Source: Tuctoria greenei
Taxonomy: Eukaryota; Streptophyta; Magnoliopsida; Poales; Poaceae
NCBI GenBank assembly: GCA_036927565.1
Contig: JAYESD010000010.1
Location: forward strand, 113,986,866 to 114,050,865
Reading direction: 5' to 3'
DNA length: 64,000 nt
Under the pieces are notes generated by a model, which did no database searches, was not told where the DNA came from, and saw only the letters and a list, made by a program, of their open reading frames with translations. This document shows, in pieces, positions 56,326-64,000 of the stretch (position 1 is its first letter; every line of letters starts with the position of its first letter). Both the position numbers and the translations under genes were made by a program.

Positions 56326-56725
56326 TGTCACGACCGTGCCAGCACTGGACATCGGCATCGGCGACGTCGGCGAGCCAGGCGGAGACCGAGAGGTGGAAGA
56401 AGGGAACTGAAGAGCTTATCGAGTGTTGTGGGTGAGTGAGTGGGTTCTGGAGCGGACTGCCATATGGGCCCCGCTTGTAAGTAGCAATGTTAAGGGTGGT
56501 GTGCGTGTGTTGGGCCGTGGTGGGTCGTGCTGGACTGGCGGACCCATCTGGTGGTGCCCAGTGACTATGTAAGGAGGTTCACGTACTTGGAAAGGAAGTA
56601 AGAAATATCCCGTAACAGATTCATAGCCCTCTATCGTCGTTCCCGTGGCGCTCACGCCGTCTCCGAGCCGCTGCGGCGATCTCACGCCGCCGATTCCGAC
56701 GAGTCGGCCGCCAAGGGGCGTTACA
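56326..56725 (+). repeat. Reina LTR2 (5' LTR of the intact unit)
   Basis: 400 bp, full termini. The GC just before it equals the two bases that precede LTR3 next to the purine tract (AAGC|TGTCACG). Confidence 0.95.
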
Positions 56726-56726
56726 G

Positions 56727-56738
56727 TGGTATCAGAGC
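56727..56738 (+). other. Reina primer-binding site (tRNA-iMet)
   Basis: TGGTATCAGAGC is a perfect complement of the initiator tRNA-Met 3' end, one base inside LTR2. Confidence 0.93.
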
Positions 56739-56881
56739 CTATCCTTCTCTGGGAACTTCATTTTTTTGGGGGCGGAGTTGTGTCCTTTCTGGGGTTGAGG
56801 TTGTGATCGGGGACTTGGAAGTTTAGCACCACGGCGCCTGTTCCTAAGCCCTCTGTGCAGACGCGTTTCGTTCTTCAGGCC

Positions 56882-59800
56882 ATGGAGGAATCGCAGCGCA
56901 CAGAGGAGGATCGTTGGGAGAGGGTGTTCGGATTGTTGGAGGAGCTTGCGAGGGGCCAGCGCGACCTGCAGGGGCAACAGGTGCTCGCGGCGTCTGTGGC
57001 GGAGCAGGCGGCTAAGGAACGTGAATTGTTGTTTCAGCACTGGGAGCATACAGGGAAGAGGTTGGATGCTCTGAATCTGGAGAAGACAAAGGAGATTCCA
57101 AATCTGGTAGAAGGTAGTCATGCAGGTGAGCTGCGGGGTGCAGGTAGATTAGATAGTGGTGGATGGAGAGGAGTCAGAAGGTATAGGACTTTTGAGGAGC
57201 AGGAGAGGAGAGCCTGGAGTGGATCAGTGTATGGAAGCAGGGTGGGAGGCCCTAGAGATGGTCCTGGAGGGATGTGCAATTCTGGAGTTCAGGGGGACAT
57301 GGTAGGAGGAGGAGTTCCTCAGTCTTTTACTCGACCAGAGGAGAATCGGGGTACTGCGACTGGTAGGGATGGAAGTGAGAAGAGCTTTATGAAGCTGTCT
57401 TTTCCAAAGTTCTCGGGTGAGCAACCGGGAATTTGGTTAGACAAGTGTGAAGACTATTTTTCTTTATACCATGTCACAGAGTCCTTTTGGGTTCGAGCAG
57501 CTTCTATACACATGGAGGGCAATGCTGCCAAGTGGCTGCAAGTATTCAAGGCCACGGAAGGGTTAAGCTCCTGGTCTCGCTTTTCAGAAGCAGTCAGGGA
57601 GAAATTTGGGGCCTATGATTACCCTCAGGCTATGCATGATCTGTTGCACTTAAGACAATCTGGGACATTGGAAGATTATGTATCAGAATTTGAAAGTGCT
57701 CGCTACACTACTGCTATGTATAACCCTGAGATGGATGAAGTATTCTATGTGCAACAGTTCATCAAAGGATTAAAACCAGAGTTGCAGGGCCCAGTCAAAT
57801 CTCAGGTGCCATGGTCTGTGACAAGGGCGGCTGTATTGGCGAGAGTACAACGTGATATTGTAGAAAAAGGGAGGTACATGATGACCAGAGGTCAGAGTGG
57901 AGGGAAGCCAGGCTGGGGGGTAAGAGGAGAACAGAGAGGAATGGGGGTGTCTACTGAGCTGTCAAAGGAGAGGCAGCTACGGGACTACAGGAGGCTGAAT
58001 GGGTTATGTTATACTTGTGGGGAAAAATTTGAGCCTGGCCATCTGCAGAAGTGTACCAAGAGAGGGCAGTTACACCTCCATGCTTTGGATGTGTTGCAGG
58101 AGGATGTTATGTTGTCTGATGCAGTGCTGCAACAGCTGGAGAAAGAGGATGCGCAGGAGGAAGAGTGTTATACCATATCTAATCATGCTCTGGCTGGCAC
58201 TCAAGGGGTGAGCTGTCTAAGATTAAGAGGCTTGGTTCACAATAAGGTGTTCCTAATGCTAGTTGATTCAGGCAGCTCACAATCATTTGTGAACAAAGCT
58301 TTTGTTGACAAAGCAGGGCTGACAACTGTCCAAGTGGATCAAGTGGTGGTCAGGGCAGCAAATGGTGAAGAAATGATATCTGACAGACTGGTCAAAAGCT
58401 TGGAGTGGTGGTGCAAGGGCCATACATTTCAAATGGACTTGCGAGTCCTACCTTTGGGGGCTTATGATGCAATACTTGGGTACGATTGGCTGTCTGCTCA
58501 CAGTCCTATGCGTTGTGATTGGCTGGCCAAAACATTGAGCTTCTCATTGAAAGGGGTAGAGGTGGTGTTACAGGGAGATAGAGCAGGAGAGCCAATTGAC
58601 CTGAAGCAGATGTCTGCCATACAATTGGGTAACTGGCTGGCTGGTAATGATGTTTGGGCTCTAGCAGTAGTAGCTGAAGTAGAAGAAGGTAGGAAAACTA
58701 AGGTTGGGAGTGAGCCCAAATTGATCAAGGAGTTGTTACATGATTACAAAGATGTATTTGAAGACCCCAAATGTTTGCCCCCATCAAGACCTTTTGATCA
58801 TGTCATATCCTTGATCCCTGGAGCCATACCAGTAAACTCAAGACCCTACAGGTATTCCCCTATGCACAAGACTGAAATTGAAAATCAGGTGGCTGCGCTC
58901 TTGGAAGCAGGGTTAATAGAGCACAGTGTAAGCCCATTTGCTTCACCAGTGCTTCTAGTACAAAAGAAGGATGGTTCTTGGCGTTTCTGTATTGATTACA
59001 GAAAGCTGAATGACCTAACTATTAAGAATAGGTTTCCTATGCCTTTGGTGGATGAAATTCTGGATGAACTGGCTGGAGCCAAGTTTTTCTCTAGCCTGGA
59101 TATGAGGGCTGGCTATCATCAAATTAGAATGAAGTCGGGGGAAGAATACAAGACAGCCTTCAAGACTCATTCAGGTCATTATCAGTTCAAGGTGATGCCT
59201 TTTGGCTTGACTAATGCTCCTGCGACTTTCCAATGTGCTATGAATTCTATTCTAGCTCCTTATCTCAGGAAGTTTGTCCTAGTTTTTCTTGATGATATAC
59301 TGATTTACAGCCCTTCCTTAGAGATGCATTGTGAGCATCTCAGAGTAGTCTTGGAGACTTTGAGGACTAATCAGTTTTATATCAAACTCTCTAAATGCCA
59401 TTTTGCACAAACTGAACTAATGTATCTGGGGCATGTGATTTCTGGTGATGGGGTGCAAACTGACCCTGCTAAAACTGCAGCCATGGTGGCTTGGCCTGTT
59501 CCCACTTCATTCACTGAGCTGAGAGCTTTTTTAGGGCTGACAGGATACTACAGAAAATTTGTTCAGGGATATGGGCAAATTGCCAAGCCATTAACATCAA
59601 TTCTGAAGAAAAGGCACTTTGAATGGAATGAAGAAGCTGGAGAGGCTTTCAACAAACTCAAGTCAGCAATGTCTTCTACACCTGTATTGGCATTACCTAA
59701 TTTTGAGGAACCTTTTGTTATTGAAACTGATGCTTGTGATTCAGGAGTGGGAGCAGTGCTTATGCAGAATGGTAGACCTATAGCTTTCCTCAGCAAAGCC

Positions 59801-61678
59801 TTAGCTACTCATCATCAAGGATGGTCTATCTATGAAAAAGAATTCCTAGCCCTGATCCTAGCAGTAGAAAGGTGGAGACCTTATCTCCAAAGATCCCAGT
59901 TTATTATAAAAACTGACCACAAAAGTCTATGTTTCCTGGAGGATCAACATCTCCACTCAGCCTTACAGAGGAAAGCCATGACAAAATTAATGGGCCTCAA
60001 TTACAAGATTCTTTACAAGCAAGGCAAAGAGAATGTGGCAGCAGATGCTTTATCTAGGAGAGCTCAAGTGATGGAATTGCAGTGGGTTTCTGCAGTGCAA
60101 CCCTTGTGGTTGCAAGAGATTGTAAATTCTTATGCTACAGATGGGGAGGCTCAACAATTGTTAGCTCAGTTGGCAGTGCACAGCCCTGATCAGGAAGGTT
60201 TTTCCTTACATAAAGGCATCATTAGGAAAAATGGATTGATATGGGTGGGTGAGAATTCTGCAATCAGAACAAAGATTATTGCTGCTTTGCATGATAGTGC
60301 CTTGGGGGGACACTCTGGATTCCATGGCACTTATCACAGAGTTAAAAGGAGTTTTGTGTGGCCTGGGTTAAAAGCTGATGTGGAAGACTTTGTGAAGCAA
60401 TGCCTCACCTGTCAACAGGCTAAAGGAGAAAGGAGTTTACCTGGGGGCCTCCTACAGCCTTTACCCATCCCAGAGGGCTTGTGGCAAGATTTGACTATGG
60501 ACTTCATTGAGAAGTTACCTAAATCTGAGGGATTTGATACCATTATGGTGATTGTAGATAGATTATCTAAGTATGCTCACTTCCTGCCATTAAAGCACCC
60601 CTTTACAGCAGCTCAAGTGGCAACTTTACTCATTGATCAGGTATTTAAGCTCCATGGTCTACCCAGATCTATGTTGTCTGATAGAGACAGAATTTTTACA
60701 AGTGCTTTGTGGAGGAATCTATTTAAGTGCCTGGACATCAAGCTCTTACTATCTACTGCCTATCACCCAGAAACAGATGGACAAACAGAGCGTGTCAATC
60801 AATGTTTAGAAACTTATCTGAGATGTGCTGTGCAGTCCAACCCTCGCAAATGGAAGTCTTGGTTGTCACTGGCTGAACACTGGTACAATACATCTTTTCA
60901 TTCTTCCATCAAATGCACTCCATTTCGCGCCTTGTATGGCTACGACCCAGCGGCCTTTGCAGCACCATTGTTACCTGACACAGAAAATGCAGAAGCAAAT
61001 GAGATCTTGCTGGACAAGGCGAAGCAAATTGAGGTCCTGAAACATAACTTATCCATGGCTCAAAACAGGATGAAGCAGCAAGCGGACAGAAACCGTAAAG
61101 ATCGCACCTTTCAAGTGGGGGAACTAGTTCTATTGCGCCTGCAACCCTACGCGCAAACTACGGTGGTCAATCGACCATTCCCAAAACTTGCTTACAAGTT
61201 TTTTGGACCCTACCGCATCTCCGAGAAGATTGGACACGCTGCTTACCGCCTTGAGTTGCCGGTCGATGCCCAGATCCACCCAGTCTTTCATACTTCTCAA
61301 CTCAAACCCTATGTCGCCAAGTATTCCCCTGTTTTTGCAGATCTGCCCAAGATAGTGGATTTGAGTGAGCACAAGCTGAAGCCTGAGCGTATTCTCGAAC
61401 GTCGCCTGGTGAAGAAGGGTAACAGAGCAATACCTCAAGTCTTGGTCGAGTGGTCGTCCATTCCGGCTGCCTCGGCGACATGGGAGGATTGGGAAGTGCT
61501 CGTCAAGCTATTTCCAGAGGTCACGGCTTGGGGCCAAGCCGGATCTGGCGGGGGGGGGGGAAGCTGTCACGACCGCGCCAGCACTGGACATCGGCATCGG
61601 CGATGTCGGCGAGCCAGGCGGAGACCGAGAGGTGGAAGAAGGAAACTGAAGAGCTTATCGAGTGTTGTGGGTGAGTGA
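56882..61678 (+). CDS. Reina gag-pol polyprotein with chromodomain, intact (1,598 residues)
   Basis: The start is the ATG at 56,882 in the context GCCATGG. An upstream in-frame GTG at 56,855 is not a plant start. Domains by residue: gag core ~165-310; zinc knuckle CYTCGEKFEPGHLQKC ~376-391; protease LVDSGSS (Asp462); RT ~680-850 (LDM Asp740, FLDD Asp804/805); RNase H ~945-1060 (TDA, TDHKSL, ADALSR); integrase zinc site His1137, His1144, Cys1174, Cys1177; integrase core Asp1207, Asp1267, Glu1303 with 35 residues between the last two; GPY motif ~1442; chromodomain ~1499-1544 (LKPERILERR, VEWSSIPAASATWEDWE). No stop or frameshift. The frame runs through the purine tract and ~35 codons into LTR3, ending in an Arg-rich tail. 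It is probably autonomous. Confidence 0.94.
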   Translation: MEESQRTEEDRWERVFGLLEELARGQRDLQGQQVLAASVAEQAAKERELLFQHWEHTGKRLDALNLEKTKEIPNLVEGSHAGELRGAGRLDSGGWRGVRRYRTFEEQERRAWSGSVYGSRVGGPRDGPGGMCNSGVQGDMVGGGVPQSFTRPEENRGTATGRDGSEKSFMKLSFPKFSGEQPGIWLDKCEDYFSLYHVTESFWVRAASIHMEGNAAKWLQVFKATEGLSSWSRFSEAVREKFGAYDYPQAMHDLLHLRQSGTLEDYVSEFESARYTTAMYNPEMDEVFYVQQFIKGLKPELQGPVKSQVPWSVTRAAVLARVQRDIVEKGRYMMTRGQSGGKPGWGVRGEQRGMGVSTELSKERQLRDYRRLNGLCYTCGEKFEPGHLQKCTKRGQLHLHALDVLQEDVMLSDAVLQQLEKEDAQEEECYTISNHALAGTQGVSCLRLRGLVHNKVFLMLVDSGSSQSFVNKAFVDKAGLTTVQVDQVVVRAANGEEMISDRLVKSLEWWCKGHTFQMDLRVLPLGAYDAILGYDWLSAHSPMRCDWLAKTLSFSLKGVEVVLQGDRAGEPIDLKQMSAIQLGNWLAGNDVWALAVVAEVEEGRKTKVGSEPKLIKELLHDYKDVFEDPKCLPPSRPFDHVISLIPGAIPVNSRPYRYSPMHKTEIENQVAALLEAGLIEHSVSPFASPVLLVQKKDGSWRFCIDYRKLNDLTIKNRFPMPLVDEILDELAGAKFFSSLDMRAGYHQIRMKSGEEYKTAFKTHSGHYQFKVMPFGLTNAPATFQCAMNSILAPYLRKFVLVFLDDILIYSPSLEMHCEHLRVVLETLRTNQFYIKLSKCHFAQTELMYLGHVISGDGVQTDPAKTAAMVAWPVPTSFTELRAFLGLTGYYRKFVQGYGQIAKPLTSILKKRHFEWNEEAGEAFNKLKSAMSSTPVLALPNFEEPFVIETDACDSGVGAVLMQNGRPIAFLSKALATHHQGWSIYEKEFLALILAVERWRPYLQRSQFIIKTDHKSLCFLEDQHLHSALQRKAMTKLMGLNYKILYKQGKENVAADALSRRAQVMELQWVSAVQPLWLQEIVNSYATDGEAQQLLAQLAVHSPDQEGFSLHKGIIRKNGLIWVGENSAIRTKIIAALHDSALGGHSGFHGTYHRVKRSFVWPGLKADVEDFVKQCLTCQQAKGERSLPGGLLQPLPIPEGLWQDLTMDFIEKLPKSEGFDTIMVIVDRLSKYAHFLPLKHPFTAAQVATLLIDQVFKLHGLPRSMLSDRDRIFTSALWRNLFKCLDIKLLLSTAYHPETDGQTERVNQCLETYLRCAVQSNPRKWKSWLSLAEHWYNTSFHSSIKCTPFRALYGYDPAAFAAPLLPDTENAEANEILLDKAKQIEVLKHNLSMAQNRMKQQADRNRKDRTFQVGELVLLRLQPYAQTTVVNRPFPKLAYKFFGPYRISEKIGHAAYRLELPVDAQIHPVFHTSQLKPYVAKYSPVFADLPKIVDLSEHKLKPERILERRLVKKGNRAIPQVLVEWSSIPAASATWEDWEVLVKLFPEVTAWGQAGSGGGGGSCHDRASTGHRHRRCRRARRRPRGGRRKLKSLSSVVGE
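61550..61564 (+). other. Reina polypurine tract
   Basis: Eleven G followed by AAGC directly precedes LTR3. It is also translated as Gly codons in the polyprotein frame. Confidence 0.88.
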
Positions 61679-61964
61679 GTGGGTTCTGGAGCGGACTGCC
61701 ATATGGGCCCCGCTTGTAAGTAGCAATGTTAAGGTTGGTGTGCGTGTGTTGGGCCGTGGTGGGCCGTGCTGGACTGGCGGACCCATCTGGTGGTGCCCAG
61801 TGACTATGTAAGGAGGTTCACGTACTTGGAAAGGAAGTAAGAAATATCCCGTAACAGATTCATAGCCCTCTATCGTCGTTCCCGTGGCGCTCACGCCGTC
61901 TCCGAGCCGCTGCGGCGATCTCACGCCGCCGATTCCGACGAGTCGGCCGCCAAGGGGCGTTACA
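61565..61964 (+). repeat. Reina LTR3 (3' LTR)
   Basis: 400 bp, TGTCACGACC...GTTACA, followed by the TSD CATCA. Its first ~114 bp contain the end of the polyprotein frame. Confidence 0.95.
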
Positions 61965-61969
61965 CATCA

Positions 61970-62400
61970 TCAAGGTGAAGAACAAGGAATCACTCCCTGA
62001 CAATCTGCAAGCCGTCTTCGAGAAGCTGCGCTTGATGAGTATGAAGCTCAACCTGGACAAGTGCGTCTTCAGGGTTAACTCCGGAAAGCTCCTTGGTTTC
62101 TTGGTGACTCACCGAGGAATTGAGGCAAATCTGGCAAAGATCAAGGCCATTGAAGAGATGCGGCCTCATCCCACATCAAGGACGTCCAGAAGCTAACTAG
62201 ATATCTAGTTGCGCTCAGCCGGTTCATTTCAAGACTGGCAAAGTAGGCACTTCCCTTCTTCAAGCTATTGAGGAAGTCTGAACCATTCCATTGATCCGAA
62301 GAAGCAGAGAAGGCGTTCCAAGAGCTCAAGAAGCTCCTCACCACACTACCAGTTCTGGTAGCTCCGGAGCCTGGTGAGCCTCTTCTGCTTTACATTTCGT
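61970..62400 (+). pseudogene. Tat-B reverse transcriptase, part 2, and connection
   Basis: It continues the RT broken at 54,710: SLPDNLQAVFEKLRLMSMKL, LDKCVFRVNSGKLLGFLVTH, GIEANLAKIKAIEEMRPH. A frameshift follows near 62,165, then degenerate thumb sequence (SAGSFQDWQS-like, FQELKKLLTTLP-like) to about 62,400. Confidence 0.82.
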
Positions 62401-62722
62401 CAACTACAGAACCATCTTAAGCTCAAGAGCCTAGACCCCTCTGAGAAGGTCTGGAGCTACCTGAAGGCGAGTCTGGGTCCCAGCCCCCAAGCACGGATCC
62501 TAAAGGCAAAAGGCCTGAGGATCAAAATCTCTCAATCGAGGGAGTTCCTGCAGCACAAGAAGGTTCGGACCCCTCAGACAAGGTTCGAGCTGAAGAGGAA
62601 CAAGGTTCGGACCCCTCTGAGAAGGTCCAGATTGCTCAAGAAGAAGATTTGGACCCCTCCAGGAGGGTCCGGGTTAATGAAGAAGAAGCATCGGACCCCT
62701 CCGGGAGGGTCTGGACTGTCCA
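62400..62722 (+). repeat. Tat-B RNase H linker with GGACCCCTC-type repeats
   Basis: Five or six imperfect units sharing (C/T)GGACCCCTC(T/C).. (about 62,427, 62,566, 62,606, 62,649, 62,692) lie between RT and RNase H parts. In one frame they give acidic repeats like SDPSEKV. This looks like a variable linker rather than a separate gene. Confidence 0.6.
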
Positions 62723-63535
62723 GTGACCAGGGTACTTCATCAGCGAAGTACTCCACAATTCCAAGACTCACTACATTAAGGTGCATAAGCTGGTTTATGT
62801 AGTCCTTATTGCCTCAGGAAAGCTACGTCACAACTTCCAGGCCACAAGATATAAGTGGTATCCTCCTTTCCACTGCGTTTTATACTACATAATCCAAATT
62901 CTACTTGAAATATTGCCAAGTGGGCTGCGGAGCTGGCAGAATTCAATCTCGAATTCCTGCCTCGACATTCCATCAAGAGTCAAGTGCTAGCCAACTTCGT
63001 GGCGGAGTGGACTCCTTCATCAACACCATGGGGCCTCAGTGAGAAGAAGCCGAAACCTAAGGTGCCAGTCTTCACTGAGCCTCACTGGACACTCTACTTT
63101 AATGGCACTGTGTAGAAGCAGGGGGCCGGAGCTGGAATCCTTCTCCTCGCTCCAACCGGGGAGAAGGTCATGTACATGGTACACCTTAACTTCAAGGAAA
63201 CCAACAATATGGCGGAGTACGAAGCTCTCATCTATGGACTCAAGGTGGCACTATCATAAGACGTCAGACAGTTAATGGTGAAGGGTGATTCACAACTCAT
63301 CATCAAGCAAGTCAAAGGTGAATGCAGCTGTAACAATCCCCAACTCGCTGCTTATTTACTTGAAGTCCAGAAGCTGCGGAAGTACTACCACGTCCTGGAC
63401 CTCTGTCATGTCTAGTGTCTCAACAACGCTGAAGCTGATGATCTCTCGAAAAAGCTTCAACAGGAGCTAAAGCTCTGGATGGAGTTTTTTCGAAAGATTG
63501 TCAGGACCTGTCGCTCAACCCACCGAACTGAGTGA
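62723..63535 (+). pseudogene. Tat-B RNase H and archaeal-type RNase H
   Basis: First RNase H remnant: VYVVLIASGKLRHNFQA near 62,795-62,845. Second domain: HWTLYFNGTV, TAG at 63,113-63,115, QGAGAGILLLAPTGEKVMYM, ETNNMAEYEALIYGLKVAL, LMVKGDSQLIIKQVKGE and NNAEADDLSKKL (63,085-63,450). Stops also lie near 63,257 and 63,412. The order matches Tat-A on the opposite strand. Confidence 0.82.
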
Positions 63536-64000
63536 TGGGGGCAAGACCAGCCCCTCGAAGCTGGCGGTCCCCTTGGCCCTGTTACCATGGCACCCACTAA
63601 GGATCGTAGGTGCTGTAGGAAGCTCCGAGCAACCTAGCGCGCAAGATCCATAAGCTCAAGTTAGCTTCCATACATGGATCTCGAGGATCCATAACTACTT
63701 GAACGACAATATCCTTCCTGAAGACGGTGCTTCCGCTGATCGAATTGTCAGATTGGCTAAAAGATACACGATGGTAGAAGGGGGATCTCTACCAACGTGG
63801 TGCCAATGGCATTCTAATGCGGTGCATTTACCGGGAATAAGGTCGTGAGCTACTTGCAAAAATCCATACAGGCGAGTGCGGGAACCACGCGTCTTCTCGC
63901 ACGTTGGTCGGTAAAGCCTTTCGGCATGGCTTTTACTGGCCTACAGCACACCAAGATGCAGTTGAGTTGGTAAAGAAGTGTGAAGTGTGCCAGTTTCACG
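63536..64000 (+). pseudogene. Tat-B integrase N-terminal region, cut by the window edge
   Basis: Reads DRIVRLAKRYTMVEGDLYQR, GANGILMRCIYRE followed by TAA (63,838-63,840), then AKIHTGECGNHASSRTLVGK, HGFYWPTAHQDAVELVKKC and EVCQFH, that is the His/Cys zinc-binding domain. The catalytic core is off-window. At the site where Tat-A has its 27-G run, this copy has ordinary sequence. Confidence 0.82.

Larger units (their letters stand above)
54711..61964 (+). mobile_element. Reina-lineage chromovirus inserted as a tandem: LTR1 - partial gag - partial LTR - LTR2 - gag-pol - LTR3
   Basis: Three 400-bp LTRs (54,711-55,110; 56,326-56,725; 61,565-61,964), all TGTCACGACC...GGGCGTTACA, within a single TSD pair. 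The right unit is a complete element with an intact polyprotein. The left unit has PBS, leader and gag to about codon 310, and then jumps to the last 129 bp of an LTR (56,195-56,323). Two bases (GC) later LTR2 begins. LTRs differ at only about 3-5 sites each, and the two gag copies are almost identical, so the structure is recent. Confidence 0.93.
50896..64000 (+). mobile_element. Tat-B: Tat-lineage element inserted head-to-head into Tat-A RT, partial
   Basis: Plus orientation: LTR (50,896-51,688), degenerate tRNA-Arg type PBS, gag, protease, RT, RNase H, archaeal-type RNase H and the start of integrase at the right edge. It begins exactly where the Tat-A RT stops. The left flanking pentamer is TCCTA; the partner is off-window. 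The Reina tandem interrupts RT at 54,710/61,965. Reading frames carry multiple stops and shifts. Confidence 0.82.

Noticed and set aside
56855..56881. Alternative start of the Reina polyprotein at 56,855
   Set aside because: The codon is GTG. The first ATG in frame, in good context, is at 56,882.

Overview
The window is plant nuclear DNA, almost certainly from a grass (Poaceae), and I see no host gene, tRNA, rRNA or CRISPR. Practically all 64 kb is nested LTR retrotransposons: one Ty1/copia element and Ty3/gypsy elements of the Tekay/Del, Athila, CRM, Tat and Reina lineages. The grass assignment rests on family resemblance: a CRM-type centromeric retrotransposon whose reading frame runs into its 3' LTR, Tekay LTRs near 2.8 kb, and a Tat element with an antisense ORF resembling the domain called 'putative gypsy type transposon' (Pfam PF04195). 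A CRM element hints at a centromeric or pericentromeric location.

Nesting was worked out from LTR ends, target-site duplications (TSDs), primer-binding sites (PBSs) and broken reading frames. The base layer is Tat-A, minus orientation, about 30.8-50.9 kb. (1) At its left side sits a copia element in minus orientation, with 5' LTR at about 30,237-30,774, gag at 29,096-30,184 and 1-799, and the rest beyond the left edge. Its gag zinc knuckle is split by a Tekay element (800-29,095, TSD ACAAT). The Tekay element is itself broken by an Athila composite (6,129-18,118, three LTRs) and by a CRM element (18,636-25,955, plus orientation). (2) A 70-bp tandem array in Tat-A is split by Athila-3 (34,111-46,550, TSD GCTGC), and Athila-3 carries a solo Tekay LTR (39,828-42,625, TSD CTTTT). 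(3) The Tat-A reverse transcriptase is broken at 50,895 by Tat-B (plus orientation, running off the right edge). Tat-B reverse transcriptase is in turn broken by a tandem Reina insertion (54,711-61,964, TSD CATCA).

Only one protein gene looks intact: the Reina gag-pol-chromodomain polyprotein (ATG at 56,882, stop at 61,678). Its three 400-bp LTRs differ at only a few sites, so it is the youngest insertion. CRM LTRs differ by roughly 3 percent by eye and Tekay LTRs by roughly 6 percent in the part compared, which agrees with the nesting order. Athila-2 retains one long gag-pro-RT-RNase H frame with two stop codons; other coding regions carry several stops or frameshifts.

The most unusual features are: a three-LTR Athila composite that replaced part of its Tekay host and lacks a TSD; a two-unit Reina tandem inside one TSD pair with a junction like a two-LTR circle; arrays of 12-bp palindromes in the Tekay U3; a perfect 13-bp-arm hairpin plus an E2F-like site in Athila U3; an extra coiled-coil ORF downstream of Athila pol; and the Tat-A antisense ORF with an exact 70-bp array.

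Limits: all alignments, counts and lineage calls were made by eye and from memory of the families. No database search was run.
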